Assembly: GCF_014643695.1 (NCBI RefSeq)
Contig: NZ_BMJY01000006.1
Location: 62,001-126,000 of the forward strand
Length of the DNA stretch: 64,000 bases
Direction: 5' to 3'
DNA from: Microbacterium album
GTDB lineage: Bacteria > Actinomycetota > Actinomycetes > Actinomycetales > Microbacteriaceae
Part shown: piece after piece, positions 36,369 to 46,127 of the stretch
How positions within the stretch are numbered: position 1 is the first letter of the stretch
How the letters are laid out: each line of letters starts with the position of its first letter
Translations under genes and position numbers: made by a program
Notes under the pieces: model-generated
The model's database searches: none
Seen by the model: only the letters and a program-made list of their open reading frames with translations
What the model was told of the DNA's origin: nothing

Positions 36369-37391
36369 ATGCCCAGACGAGTCACGATCGATGACGTCGC
36401 GCGGCTCGCGGGCGTGCACAAGGCGACCGTGTCGCGCGCCCTGAACGAGGCGACGCGCTCGCAGGTGCGGGCGGCGACCGTCGAACGGGTGCGGGCGGCG
36501 GCCGACGAGCTGGGATACGTGCCCGATGTCGTCGCGCGCGGTCTGCGCACGAAGACCTCCATGACGATCGGTGTGATCATCCCCGATCTGATGAACCCGA
36601 TCTTCCCGCCCATCGTGCGCGGTATCGAGCACGTGCTACAGCCGCGTGGCTACACCGCACTCCTGGCGAACACGGACGGGCGAGACGCGGTCGAGCTGGC
36701 GGCGTTCGAGTCGCTCGTGCAGCGCCGCGTCGACGGTTTCATCGTCGCGACTGGGCGCCTCGGGGCACAGCCGGCCGTCGAACGCGCGCATCGCGACGGC
36801 GTGTTCGCGGTGATGGTCAACCGCGAGGCCGGCTCTGCACCCTATCCCGTGGTTACGAACGACAGCGAGAGCGGCATGGCCGCAGCGGTGCAGCACCTGG
36901 TCGACCTCGGCCACCGGCGCATCGCGCATCTCGCCGGGCCCCGTGACTTCTCGACCACACGCGCGCGCGCCGATGCGTTCGCGGCGGCGGCGCGCGAGCT
37001 GCCCGGCGTGCGCACGCGTGTGGTGGACGCCGGAGCGCTGACGACGGAAGCGGGCCAGCGGGCCATGGACGAGCTGCTTGCGAGGGGCGCCCGCCGGCCG
37101 ACCGCGATCATCGGGGGTAATGACCTCGTGGCGCTCGGGGCGATCCGGTCACTCCATGCCCACGGCCTTCGCGTCCCCGAGGACGTATCGGTCGTGGGTT
37201 TCAACGACATGCCCTTCGCCGCCGACTTCTCGCCGTCGCTGACCACCGTGCGCGTGCCGCTCCGTGAGATGGGCATGGAATCCGCGCGCCTCCTGCTCGC
37301 GGCGATCGAGATGCGGCAGCTCGACGCCCGGACGATCAGGATCCCGGTGTCGCTGGTCGTGCGTGATTCGACGGGGCCCTGCTGCGAATAG
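36369..37391 (+). CDS. LacI family transcriptional regulator
   Basis: A 340-residue repressor with a LacI helix-turn-helix (about 5-25, VTIDDVARLAGVHKATVSRAL), the hinge helix region PDVVARGLRT and a periplasmic-binding-protein-like ligand domain (about 65-335). A TAGGTT hexamer at 36340-36345 is a candidate -10, and a GGAGG tract precedes the ATG. It lies directly upstream of a promoter carrying a LacI-type CAATCGATTG palindrome, its most likely target, and so should control transporter module 2 in response to a small ligand. Confidence 0.92.
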   Translation: MPRRVTIDDVARLAGVHKATVSRALNEATRSQVRAATVERVRAAADELGYVPDVVARGLRTKTSMTIGVIIPDLMNPIFPPIVRGIEHVLQPRGYTALLANTDGRDAVELAAFESLVQRRVDGFIVATGRLGAQPAVERAHRDGVFAVMVNREAGSAPYPVVTNDSESGMAAAVQHLVDLGHRRIAHLAGPRDFSTTRARADAFAAAARELPGVRTRVVDAGALTTEAGQRAMDELLARGARRPTAIIGGNDLVALGAIRSLHAHGLRVPEDVSVVGFNDMPFAADFSPSLTTVRVPLREMGMESARLLLAAIEMRQLDARTIRIPVSLVVRDSTGPCCE

Positions 37392-37424
37392 CGCCGTCCG
37401 GGACCGACCCGCCGCTCGAAGGCG

Positions 37425-37453
37425 TTGACAGCCGAGGGCCAGCGCCGTAGCCT
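37425..37453 (+). promoter_or_regulatory. Sigma-70-type promoter of transporter module 2
   Basis: TTGACA (37425-37430), a 17-base spacer and TAGCCT (37448-37453) form a near-consensus promoter 75 bases before the binding-protein gene at 37529. Confidence 0.75.
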
Positions 37454-37457
37454 GACC

Positions 37458-37469
37458 GCAATCGATTGC
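37458..37469. promoter_or_regulatory. LacI-type operator GCAATCGATTGC
   Basis: A perfect 12-bp palindrome with the central CG step typical of LacI-family operators. It begins four bases after the -10 and therefore covers the transcription start. The LacI gene ends 66 bases upstream. Confidence 0.75.
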
Positions 37470-37528
37470 AGAGCGCCGTGCGAAGATGCCGGCCCGTCCT
37501 ATCGAACCTGACAGAGAGGTGAGGTTCC

Positions 37529-38758
37529 ATGCGCACCACCATGCACGCACGCACCCTGATCGCCGGCCTCGGACTGGCCGCCCTCATCGTGACCGCCACC
37601 GCCTGCGCCCCCGATGCGGATGATGCCGGTTCCGAAGCGGGCCCCATCCGCATCGGCGCATCGCTGCCGCTCACCGGCGAGTTCAGCCAGGGCGGTCAGG
37701 ACACACAGCAGGGCTACCAGGTCTGGGAGGCCCTGCAGAACGAGCAGGGCGGGCTGCTCGGCCGCGACGTCGAGATCATCGTCCGCGACGACGCCACGAA
37801 CCAGAACACCGTCGTCACCAACTACAACGCCCTGATCGACCAGGAGGGCGTCGATCTGCTGCTCGGCACCCAGTCGTCACTGCTCAACATCCCGGCTTCG
37901 GCCATCGCCGAGCGCGCCGGGATGCTCTACATCTGCCCGTCCTGCGCCTCGCCCGAGATGTTCAACCGCGGCTTCGAGTACATCTTCTTCTCGCAGCAGG
38001 CGATCGCCTCGACCCAGGCGAAGACCTTCGCCGACTGGGTCGCGGCGCTGCCGGACGACCAGCGGCCCGCGACGGCTGCGTACCCCTCCCTCGATGATCC
38101 CTTCTCCTCCCCGGTCGTGAACGGCGTGCGTGAGGTCTTGGAGGCCGCCGGCATCGAGACCGTGTACGCGGACATCTACCCGGCGACGACCAAGAACTTC
38201 GACGCCATTGTCAGCGGAGTCCGGGACTCGGGTGCCGAGATCGTCGTGCAGGGAGCCCAGTTCGAGGACGGCGTCAACTTCGTGCGGGCGCTGAACCGCG
38301 CGGGTTACTCGCCCGAGATCCTCTACCAGAGCTCGTCGCCGACATACGGCGCGCAGTACATTGACGGCGTCGGCGCCGACAACGCCCAGGGTGTGTTCTT
38401 CTCGTCGAGCTACCACGAGGACGCCGAGACGTTCCGCAACGACGAGTTCGTCGCGAAGTACCGGGAGATGTTCGGCGGAACGCCGCCCGAGGACGCGGCC
38501 GACGGGTTCGCGGCCGGCCAGGTGCTCGCCGCGGCGGTGGAGGCCGTGGGCGGTTACGACGACCAGGCGGCGCTGGCCGACTGGTTGCGGGCGAACGAGG
38601 TCGAGACGATCCTCGGCACGCTGGCCTGGAACGAGGACGGGAGCCCTAAGGGCGAGTTCCTCGTCGGGCAGTGGCAGGACGGCGTGAGCCACGTGATCCT
38701 CCCCGAGGGCGTCGCGACCACCGACCAGATCCTGCGCTGGCGTGGCGACGCGTTCTGA
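37529..38758 (+). CDS. LIV-type substrate-binding lipoprotein (module 2)
   Basis: A 409-residue lipoprotein with a signal peptide ending in TATAC (Cys at about residue 26) and a Peripla_BP_6 domain beginning RIGASLPLTGEFSQGGQDT. It differs clearly from the module 1 protein, so the two modules probably bind different or differently modified ligands. A GAGAGGTGAGG tract lies before the ATG. It is the first gene of the LacI-controlled operon; livH follows after 18 bases. Confidence 0.9.
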   Translation: MRTTMHARTLIAGLGLAALIVTATACAPDADDAGSEAGPIRIGASLPLTGEFSQGGQDTQQGYQVWEALQNEQGGLLGRDVEIIVRDDATNQNTVVTNYNALIDQEGVDLLLGTQSSLLNIPASAIAERAGMLYICPSCASPEMFNRGFEYIFFSQQAIASTQAKTFADWVAALPDDQRPATAAYPSLDDPFSSPVVNGVREVLEAAGIETVYADIYPATTKNFDAIVSGVRDSGAEIVVQGAQFEDGVNFVRALNRAGYSPEILYQSSSPTYGAQYIDGVGADNAQGVFFSSSYHEDAETFRNDEFVAKYREMFGGTPPEDAADGFAAGQVLAAAVEAVGGYDDQAALADWLRANEVETILGTLAWNEDGSPKGEFLVGQWQDGVSHVILPEGVATTDQILRWRGDAF

Positions 38759-38776
38759 GCGGGAGACCCACGCGAT

Positions 38777-39655
38777 ATGAACATCATCCAAGCGCTGCTC
38801 TCCGGCCTGCTCATCGGCGCCGTGTACGCGCTGATGGCTTCTGGGCTCACCCTGGTCTTCGGCGTGATGCGCGTCATCAACCTCGCGCACGGCGCGTTCG
38901 CGATCCTCGCCGCCTTCTTCACTTACACGCTCTGGCGGTGGCTCGGGCTCGACCCGCTCGTGAGCATCCCGGTGGTCGTCATCGCGATGTTCGCGCTCGG
39001 GTGGCTCGCCTACGTCCTGATCATCCGGCACGTGCGCGGTAGCCACGTGAGCATGACGGTGCTTGCGACGTTCGGCATCGCGTTGCTGCTCGAGGGCGTG
39101 ATGGGCTACATCTGGCAGAACCAATCGCGGTCCGTGCGGACGCCGTACACCGACACGTCGATCGCCCTGGGTCCGTTCTACGTGCCCACGGCCAACCTCA
39201 TCGCAGCGGCCATCGCCATCGTCGTGCTGGTCGGGCTGCATCTGCTGCTCAACGGCACCTGGCAGGGGCGGGCGATCCGCGCCTCGTCGGTCAACGAGTC
39301 AGGCGCGCTGCTCGTCGGCGTGAGCGTCAGGTCCATCGCCGCGACGACATTCGCGATCGGCATTGCGACGCTCGGGGCGGGCGGCGCGATCATCGCCGCC
39401 ACGTACCCGTTCATCCCAGGGTCGCACTACCAGTGGATCGCGCGACTGCTCGCGATCGTCGTGCTGGGCGGTCTCGGGAGTCTGGCCGGCGCGGTCATCG
39501 GCGCCCTCATCATCGGCGTGGGCGAGCAGCTTGCGACCCTGTGGCTCGGCGCGAGCTGGGTGGTCGCGGTGCCGTTCTTCGTCATCTTCATCGTGCTGCT
39601 CCTGCGCCCGCAGGGCATCCTGGGGCAGCGACTCCGAGAGGACGCGGTCCATTGA
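38777..39655 (+). CDS. livH: LIV-type ABC transporter permease LivH (module 2)
   Basis: A 292-residue permease with about eight hydrophobic helices, N-terminal GLLIGAVYALMASGLTLVFG and INLAHGAFAIL. The C-terminal half contains the RASSVNESGALLVGVSV cytoplasmic loop that contacts the ATPase. Its stop overlaps a TTG start of the LivM-LivG fusion (TTGA). Confidence 0.92.
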   Translation: MNIIQALLSGLLIGAVYALMASGLTLVFGVMRVINLAHGAFAILAAFFTYTLWRWLGLDPLVSIPVVVIAMFALGWLAYVLIIRHVRGSHVSMTVLATFGIALLLEGVMGYIWQNQSRSVRTPYTDTSIALGPFYVPTANLIAAAIAIVVLVGLHLLLNGTWQGRAIRASSVNESGALLVGVSVRSIAATTFAIGIATLGAGGAIIAATYPFIPGSHYQWIARLLAIVVLGGLGSLAGAVIGALIIGVGEQLATLWLGASWVVAVPFFVIFIVLLLRPQGILGQRLREDAVH

Positions 39656-41574
39656 GCGATCTAGAGAAGGGCTCCGCCTACACGACCAACCTTCCCGCGG
39701 CTCCGCCGGACGAGTACCGGGGGCCGGTGTGGGCGAACCCGAGGACCATCCGCATCGTCACGATGGTCGTCCTGGCTGTCGCCGCGGTCGTGCTCGTGCT
39801 GTTCCCGCTCTCGCCGAGCAGGTCGGCGCAGAACACGGTGATCATCGCGCTCGTCTTCGCCATCGGCGCGGTCGGCCTCAACATCATCACCGGCTATGCG
39901 GGTTACCTCTCGCTCAGCCAGTTCGCATTCGTCGGCATCGGCGCGTACACGGTGGCGATCCTCGCGAAGGCCGTGCCCGATGTGTCGCCGTTTGTCTGGA
40001 TCCCTATCGGCGGCGTCCTGTCCGCGCTACTTGCGGCGCTGCTGGGGCTCGTGACTTATCGGTCGCGCGGACCGTCTTTCGTCATCATCACGATCGCGTT
40101 CCTGTTCCTGGTGCAGTTCATCGCCATCGAGTGGACCGAGCTCACGAACGGCACCAGCGGCATCACGCTGCCCATCCCGGACTGGCCGCGGGAGTGGGGC
40201 AACTGGCCCTTCCACCTCCTGCTGGTGATGCTCCTGGGCCTGTCGTTGCTGATGTCGTGGGGGATCCGCCGCACCAAGTTCGGCCTGGGGCTCATCGCCA
40301 TCCGCGAGGACGAGGGCAAGGCCGGCGCGGTCGGCGTGAACGCACCGATGTACAAGATCATCGCGTTCGGCGCGAGCGCGTTGTTCGTCGGCATGGCCGG
40401 AGGCGTGTACGCCTACTACCTCGGCTTCGTCGACCCGATCAACATGTTCTCGATCCTGTTCAGCGTCCAGATCGTGCTGTCGGTCATCCTCGGCGGCCGG
40501 GGCACGCTGTTCGGGCCGGTGATCGGTGCCTTCATCCTCGAGCCGGTCAACACCCTCGCCAACAGCCTCGCCGGCGGAGGCAATACGCGCCTGGTGTTGT
40601 TCGGCGGGTTGCTCGTCGTGCTGGTTGTGCTGCTGCCCAAGGGAATCCTCCCCAGCCTGCAAACCCTGCTCGAGAAGGCACGCACCCGCGGCACCGTGGG
40701 CCTGTCGGGCACGCGCCTCACGCCTCTCGACAAGCCGCTCTCGGCTATCACGGTCACCGAGCGCGCGCCCGCGACGGTGCCGCCGGTGCCGCTGCTGGAG
40801 GTACGCGGCCTGTCGAAGGCGTTCGGCGGGAACAAAGCGGTCGACGACTGTAGCTTCACGGTGCCCGAGGGGTCCATCACTGCGCTGATCGGTCCGAACG
40901 GCTCCGGCAAGACCACGGTGTTCAACCTCATCTCGGGCACGCTCGGGGCCGACCGCGGCGAGATCCTGCTGGACGGGGAGCGCATCGACCGCGAGCCGTC
41001 GTGGGGCCGGGCGCACCGGGGCATCGGGCGCACGTTCCAGATCACCCGCCTGTTCAAGGAGATGACGGTGCTCGAGAACATCGTCACGCCGCTGCGGTCG
41101 TTCTCGATCCCGCAGCTCGGGCTCGGCGCCGTGAGCGGACCCGAGGCCGCGCGGGCGATGGAGCTTCTCGACTTCGTCGGGCTCGCCGCCTATCGCGATG
41201 CGAAGGCCGGGTCGTTGTCATATGGGCAGCAGAAGCTCATCGAACTGGCGCAAGTTCTGGTGCTCGATCCGAAGCTGATCCTGCTCGACGAGCCGGCGGG
41301 CGGCATCAACCCGACGCTCATCGAGCGGATGGGCGAGTTGATCCGCGACCTCAACCGGCAGGGGAAGACATTCCTGCTGGTCGAGCACAACATGCCGTTC
41401 GTGCTCGGGCTGTGCGACCCGATCCGCGTGCTCGCCAAGGGGCATGTGATCGCGCAGGGCAGTCCCGACCACATCCAGAAGGACCCGGCGGTGATCGACG
41501 CCTACCTGGGCGACGACTACCTGCTCGATGCGAAGCCGGCCGTCCCGGCCGAGATCGAAGGAGGCGCGAAGTGA
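39652..41574 (+). CDS. Fused LIV-type permease-ATPase (LivM-LivG, module 2)
   Basis: A 640-residue fusion. Residues about 1-335 are a LivM permease with roughly ten helices and the segment [22 protein letters not shown] linker (about 336-375) leads to a LivG ATPase (about 378-625) with Walker [10 protein letters not shown] at 414-422, signature [10 protein letters not shown] and Walker [14 protein letters not shown]. The frame runs through without interruption. The TTG start at 39652 overlaps the livH stop; the frame is open further upstream inside livH, without meaning. In module 1 these are two genes, so the modules are not a recent duplication. Confidence 0.9.
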   Translation: MSDLEKGSAYTTNLPAAPPDEYRGPVWANPRTIRIVTMVVLAVAAVVLVLFPLSPSRSAQNTVIIALVFAIGAVGLNIITGYAGYLSLSQFAFVGIGAYTVAILAKAVPDVSPFVWIPIGGVLSALLAALLGLVTYRSRGPSFVIITIAFLFLVQFIAIEWTELTNGTSGITLPIPDWPREWGNWPFHLLLVMLLGLSLLMSWGIRRTKFGLGLIAIREDEGKAGAVGVNAPMYKIIAFGASALFVGMAGGVYAYYLGFVDPINMFSILFSVQIVLSVILGGRGTLFGPVIGAFILEPVNTLANSLAGGGNTRLVLFGGLLVVLVVLLPKGILPSLQTLLEKARTRGTVGLSGTRLTPLDKPLSAITVTERAPATVPPVPLLEVRGLSKAFGGNKAVDDCSFTVPEGSITALIGPNGSGKTTVFNLISGTLGADRGEILLDGERIDREPSWGRAHRGIGRTFQITRLFKEMTVLENIVTPLRSFSIPQLGLGAVSGPEAARAMELLDFVGLAAYRDAKAGSLSYGQQKLIELAQVLVLDPKLILLDEPAGGINPTLIERMGELIRDLNRQGKTFLLVEHNMPFVLGLCDPIRVLAKGHVIAQGSPDHIQKDPAVIDAYLGDDYLLDAKPAVPAEIEGGAK

Positions 41575-42305
41575 TCAGGATCACCGGCGTCGTCGCCGGC
41601 TACGGCGGCGGGAACGTGTTGCAGGGCGTCGACCTCGAGGTCGGCCCCGGCGAGTTGGGCTGCATCGTCGGGCCGAACGGCGCGGGCAAGTCCACCGTGC
41701 TGCGCGCCGTCAGCGGCCTGCTCACCCCGAGCGAGGGCTCGATCGAGCTCGACGGCGAGGTGATCACGGGTCTCGCTCCCGACGAGGTGCTGCGCCGCGG
41801 GGTCGCCCAGGTGCCTCAGACCAACGGGCTGTTCCCGAACCTCACGGTGAAGGAGAACATCCTGATGGGGGCTTACGTGATCCGCCGCGAGCGGGCGCTC
41901 ATCCGCGACCGGTTCGCGAACGTGCTCGACCAGTTCCCCCTGGTGAAGGCACGGCTGACCACCCGGGCCGGACTGCTGTCCGGTGGGCAGCGGCGGATGG
42001 TGGAGTTCGCCCGGTCGCTGATGCTCGATCCCAAGCTCATCCTGCTCGACGAGCCGTCGCTCGGCCTCGACCCGAAGTCGCTCGGCATCATCGACGAGTC
42101 CGTCTCGGTGATGCGCTCGCGCGGCACGGCGATCCTCATGGTCGAGCAGAACGTGCGATTCGGCATGCGGATGGCGACCACGGGGATCGTCATGGAGTCG
42201 GGACGCGTGCTTCTGACCGGCCCCGCAAAGGAGATCCTCGAGAACCCCGAGATCGCCGATCTCTACTTCGGCGGCGCCGTCAAGAGCGCCGGCGCATCAG
42301 CCTGA
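41571..42305 (+). CDS. livF: LIV-type ABC transporter ATPase LivF (module 2)
   Basis: A 244-residue ATPase with Walker [10 protein letters not shown], signature [15 protein letters not shown] and Walker [14 protein letters not shown]. The GTG start overlaps the fusion stop (GTGA), with GAAGGAGG upstream. It completes transporter module 2 with the LivM-LivG fusion and LivH. A 42-bp gap then leads to the dehydrogenase. Confidence 0.92.
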   Translation: MIRITGVVAGYGGGNVLQGVDLEVGPGELGCIVGPNGAGKSTVLRAVSGLLTPSEGSIELDGEVITGLAPDEVLRRGVAQVPQTNGLFPNLTVKENILMGAYVIRRERALIRDRFANVLDQFPLVKARLTTRAGLLSGGQRRMVEFARSLMLDPKLILLDEPSLGLDPKSLGIIDESVSVMRSRGTAILMVEQNVRFGMRMATTGIVMESGRVLLTGPAKEILENPEIADLYFGGAVKSAGASA

Positions 42306-42347
42306 CCCCCCCATAACGACAACACCTCTGAGAGCGAAGGAGCACTC

Positions 42348-43292
42348 ATGACCACTCCCACCATCGGATGGATCGGCACCGGGCGCATGGGCTCGCAGCT
42401 CGTGCAGCGACTGCTGAACGCTGGCTACGACGTCACGGTCTACAACCGCACGGCCGCCAAGGCGCAGCCGCTCGTCGACGCCGGGGCGAAGATCGTCTCG
42501 ACCCCCGCGGGGCTTGCCGACCGCGACATCGTCTTCACGATGGTCTCGGCCCCGAAGGACCTGGCGGAGGTCACGACCGGCCCGAACGGACTGCTCACCG
42601 ATCCCGACCATGCACCGCGCATCATCGCCGACTCATCGACCGTGTCCGTCGAGGCGAGCGAGACGCTGCGGGCGGCGGCCGCACAGCGCGGCGCGCAGCT
42701 GCTCGCGACTCCCGTGAGCGGCAACCCGTCGGTGATCGCCGCGGGTAAGCTGACCGTCGCGGTCTCGGGGCCGCGTGAGGCGTACGAGGAGCTCGAGCCC
42801 GTCGTGAACCACTTCGGCCGAGGCGTGACCTATGTCGGCGAGGGCGAGGTGGCGCGCCTGGTGAAGATCGCGCACAACATCATGCTCGGCGTTGTCACGC
42901 AGACGCTCGCGGAGATCACGGTTCTCGTCGAGAAGGGCGGGGTCACGCGCGCGGCGTTCTTGAACTTCCTCAACGACTCGGTCATGGGCTCGGTGTTCAC
43001 GAGGTACAAGACGCCCGCCTTCGTGAACCTGGACTTCACTCCGACCTTCACGCAGGTGCTGCTGCAGAAGGACTTCGACCTCGGGTTGCAAGCCGGCTAC
43101 GAGCTGGGTGTGCCGCTGCCCGTCACCTCGGTGACGCGCAACATCGTCGCCCAGGAGGTCGGCAACGGAAACGTCGACCTCGACTTCGCGACGCTGCTGA
43201 TCACGGTCGCGCACGGCGCCGGGCTCGAGCTCGTGTCGGAGAACGCCGACGTCAGCGACGGCCTCGAGGCGCCGGATGAGGCGACGGCATGA
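42348..43292 (+). CDS. Beta-hydroxyacid dehydrogenase (3-hydroxyisobutyrate dehydrogenase-like)
   Basis: A 314-residue NAD(P)-dependent oxidoreductase. The N-terminal Rossmann motif GWIGTGRMGSQL (about 7-18), the substrate motif TPVSGNPSV (Ser124) and catalytic Lys173 in LVKIAHN are in family positions. Members oxidise 3-hydroxy acids or tartronate semialdehyde reductively. Here the partner genes (M24, ALDH, E1/E2) suggest processing of a C3-C4 hydroxyacid or semialdehyde; that is inference. AAGGAG lies six bases before the ATG, and the stop overlaps the M24 start. Confidence 0.88.
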   Translation: MTTPTIGWIGTGRMGSQLVQRLLNAGYDVTVYNRTAAKAQPLVDAGAKIVSTPAGLADRDIVFTMVSAPKDLAEVTTGPNGLLTDPDHAPRIIADSSTVSVEASETLRAAAAQRGAQLLATPVSGNPSVIAAGKLTVAVSGPREAYEELEPVVNHFGRGVTYVGEGEVARLVKIAHNIMLGVVTQTLAEITVLVEKGGVTRAAFLNFLNDSVMGSVFTRYKTPAFVNLDFTPTFTQVLLQKDFDLGLQAGYELGVPLPVTSVTRNIVAQEVGNGNVDLDFATLLITVAHGAGLELVSENADVSDGLEAPDEATA

Positions 43293-44611
43293 GCCACGGC
43301 CTCGGGCACGGCCACGGCCCTCACGGGGGCGGCCGGCGTTTTGAGCGGCCGTCCCAGCGCCCGCCGGGCGTTCGATCGCTCATGGCTCCCGGGCAGAACG
43401 GCGTCGACTACGAGCACCGCGTGGACTTCCAACGGTTGCGCGATTACCGGCTGGGCCGGGCGAAGGCGGCGCTGGAGGCGAGCGAGTGCGGCGCGTTTCT
43501 GCTGTTCGACTTCTACAACATCCGTTACACGACGCAGACGTGGATCGGCGGCGCCCTCGGTGACAAGATGATCCGGTACGCGCTGCTGATGCGCGACCAT
43601 GACCCGATTCTCTGGGACTTCGGGTCGGCTGTGAAGCATCACAGGCTTTACTCGGACTGGGTGCCCGACGAGAACTACCGGCCGGGGTTCCTGGGATTCA
43701 AGGGGGCGGTCGCTCCGGAGGGCGGCGCCGACCTGATGAAGGACGCCGTCGCGGAGATTAAGTCGCTGCTCGCGGCCGCAGGTCTCGCCGACGCGCCCGT
43801 CGGCATCGACATCGTCGAGCCGCCGTTCCTGTTCGAGCTGCAGCGCCAGGGGATCCGGATCGCCGATGCACAGCAGCACATGTTGGACGCGCGCGTGATC
43901 AAGAATCACGACGAGATCGTGTTGCTCAACCAGGCCGCGGCCATGGTCGACGGGGTGTACCAGGACATCGTCGACGCGCTGCGGCCGGGCGTGCGGGAGA
44001 ATGAGATCGTCGCGCTCGCCAACAAGCGGCTCTACGAGTACGGTTCCGATCAGGTCGAGGCGATCAACGCCATCTCGGGCGAGCGCTGCAATCCGCACCC
44101 GCACAACTTCACCGACCGGATCATCCGGCCCGGCGATCAAGCCTTCTTCGACATCATCCACTCGTACAACGGATACCGCACCTGCTACTACCGCACCTTT
44201 GGAGTCGGGTGGGCGACGGAGAGCCAGAAGGACGCCTACAAGACCGCGCGCGAGTGGATGGACGCCGCGCTCGACGCGATCAAGCCGGGGGTGGGCAGCG
44301 ACGATGTGGCAAAGGTGCTGCCCAAGGCGCAGGACTTCGGTTTCGAGAACGAGCTGGCCGCCTTCGGCCTGCAGTTCGCGCACGGTCTCGGCCTGGGGCT
44401 GCATGAGCGGCCCATCATCTCGCGCCTGAACTCGCTGAAGGACCCGGTCGAGCTGCGCCCCGGCATGGTGTTCGCGATGGAGACCTACTGCCCGGCCTCC
44501 GACGGCATTTCGGCCGCCCGGATCGAGGAGGAGGTCGTCGTCACGGAGTACGGCACCGAGGTGCTCACGAAGTTCCCCGCCCAAGACCTCTTCGTCGCCA
44601 ACCCTTACTGA
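43289..44611 (+). CDS. M24-fold (creatinase/aminopeptidase-like) enzyme with altered metal site, paralog 2
   Basis: A 440-residue paralog of the module 1 M24 protein. It has a His/Gly-rich N-terminus (HGLGHGHGPHGGG), a creatinase-like domain (about 45-225) and an M24 domain (about 230-420). Metal-site residues Asp288, His365, His372, Glu398 and Glu413 are present, but the second Asp is again Cys299 (NGYRTCYYRTF). The shared Asp-to-Cys change marks a subfamily distinct from Xaa-Pro peptidases. Overlaps the dehydrogenase stop (ATGA) and ends the operon before a terminator. Confidence 0.85.
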   Translation: MSHGLGHGHGPHGGGRRFERPSQRPPGVRSLMAPGQNGVDYEHRVDFQRLRDYRLGRAKAALEASECGAFLLFDFYNIRYTTQTWIGGALGDKMIRYALLMRDHDPILWDFGSAVKHHRLYSDWVPDENYRPGFLGFKGAVAPEGGADLMKDAVAEIKSLLAAAGLADAPVGIDIVEPPFLFELQRQGIRIADAQQHMLDARVIKNHDEIVLLNQAAAMVDGVYQDIVDALRPGVRENEIVALANKRLYEYGSDQVEAINAISGERCNPHPHNFTDRIIRPGDQAFFDIIHSYNGYRTCYYRTFGVGWATESQKDAYKTAREWMDAALDAIKPGVGSDDVAKVLPKAQDFGFENELAAFGLQFAHGLGLGLHERPIISRLNSLKDPVELRPGMVFAMETYCPASDGISAARIEEEVVVTEYGTEVLTKFPAQDLFVANPY

Positions 44612-44637
44612 TTCCGGCCACGGGCGACCGTTCGACG

Positions 44638-44673
44638 ACGGCCCGGCTCCCTGCTATCGGGGGACCGGGCCGT
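44638..44673. terminator. Hairpin terminator after the M24 paralog 2 gene
   Basis: Outer arms ACGGCCCGG and CCGGGCCGT (9 bp) and an inner TCCC/GGGA extension form a stem between the convergent M24 and aldehyde dehydrogenase genes. Confidence 0.75.
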
Positions 44674-44703
44674 TGCGCGTCGAGATCGTCTCTTCGTGTG
44701 GTC

Positions 44704-46080
44704 TCAGGCCTTCCAGACCGTCTTGAGGTTGGTGAACTCGCGGATGCCGACGGCGGCGAGCTCGCGCCCGAAGCCGGAGTCTTTGATGCCCCCGAACGGC
44801 AGCTCGGGGTAGGACACCGTCATCCCGTTGACGAACACCGCGCCGGCATCCAGGGCCTGGATGAACCAGGCCTCCTCCTCGGGGTCGTTCGTCCACACTG
44901 CGCTGGAGAGGCCGAACGTCGTCTGGTTGGCGATGCGTGCGGCCTCCTCGCGGTCGGCGAAGCGGTACAGCGACGCCACGGGCCCGAACGCCTCCTCGAG
45001 CACGAGACGGGCATCGTCGGGCAGCTGGTCGATCACCGTGGGCTCGTAGAACCAGCCGGGACGTTCGGGCGCCTTGCCTCCCGTCAGCACGCGCGCGCCG
45101 CGCGCGACGGCGTCGTCGACGAGCTCGGCGAGGTCGTCGCGGCCGCTGCGTGTCGCCAAGGGCCCGATGTCCACGCCCTCGTCGAACGGATCGCCTACCC
45201 TCAGTGCCGCCATCTTCTCGGCGAACAGACGCGAGAACTCGTCATAGACATCCGTGTGCACGAGGAAGCGCTTGCCGGCGATGCAAGACTGCCCATTGTT
45301 CGACGTGCGCGCCTTCACGGCCGTCGTCGCGGCCGCCTCGAGGTCGGCGCTCGACATCACGATGAAGGGATCCGATCCGCCGAGCTCGAGCACGGCCTTC
45401 TTAATCTCCCGGCCCGCGGTCGCGGCGACCGCGCGGCCGGCGGGCTCGGATCCCGTCAGTGTGACGGCCTTCACACGGCGGTCGGCGATCACGGCTTCGA
45501 CCTCGCGCGATCCGATCAGCAGTGTCCGGAACGATCCGGTGGGGAAGCCGCCTTCCTCGAACAGCGTGTCGAGGTAGATCGCCGACTGCGGCACATTCGA
45601 GGCATGCTTCAGCAGGCCCGTGTTGCCTGCCATCAGTGCCGGCGCGGCGAAGCGGATGACCTGCCAGAAAGGGTAGTTCCACGGCATGACCGCGAGCACG
45701 ACGCCCAGCGGTTGGTAGCGCGTGAACGCCTGCGACGCTCCGACCGCTGATGCATCGGGCAGCGGCTCGTCGGCGAGGAACCGCTCCGCATTGTCGGCGT
45801 AGTACCGCATGCCTTTGGCGCTCTTGAGCACTTCGGCGCGGGACTGCGCGAGCGGCTTGCCCATCTCGAGCGTCAGGATCCGCGCGCCTTCGTCGATGTC
45901 GGCCTCGAGCGCGTCAGCCGCAGCGTGCATCCACTGCGCGCGCTGTGCGTAGGTCGTCCGCCGCAGCGCGCGGGCGGCCTCGTCGGCCTCGGCGATGCGG
46001 CGCTCGACCTCGGCCGCGTCGTGCGGCTCGAACTCTTGCACGAGCTCGCCGGTCGTGGGGTTGATGGTTGCGATCGCCAA
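44704..46080 (-). CDS. NAD-dependent aldehyde dehydrogenase (succinate-semialdehyde type)
   Basis: A 458-residue ALDH with the catalytic Cys266 (NNGQSCIAGKR), general-base Glu232 (VLELGGSDPF) and the NAD-binding segment VMPWNYPFWQVIRF. Its short length (no long N-terminal arm) matches the GabD/Sad group of semialdehyde dehydrogenases. The TTG at 46080 has a perfect AAGGAGG five bases upstream. It is the last gene of the VOC-GntR-ALDH unit, 47 bases after the GntR stop. It may oxidise an aldehyde from the M24 or hydroxyacid steps. Confidence 0.9.
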   Translation of the reverse strand: MAIATINPTTGELVQEFEPHDAAEVERRIAEADEAARALRRTTYAQRAQWMHAAADALEADIDEGARILTLEMGKPLAQSRAEVLKSAKGMRYYADNAERFLADEPLPDASAVGASQAFTRYQPLGVVLAVMPWNYPFWQVIRFAAPALMAGNTGLLKHASNVPQSAIYLDTLFEEGGFPTGSFRTLLIGSREVEAVIADRRVKAVTLTGSEPAGRAVAATAGREIKKAVLELGGSDPFIVMSSADLEAAATTAVKARTSNNGQSCIAGKRFLVHTDVYDEFSRLFAEKMAALRVGDPFDEGVDIGPLATRSGRDDLAELVDDAVARGARVLTGGKAPERPGWFYEPTVIDQLPDDARLVLEEAFGPVASLYRFADREEAARIANQTTFGLSSAVWTNDPEEEAWFIQALDAGAVFVNGMTVSYPELPFGGIKDSGFGRELAAVGIREFTNLKTVWKA

Positions 46081-46127
46081 CGATGCCTCCTTGTGTGTCG
46101 GATCCGGGCCGCGGCCCGGCGGGGCGT

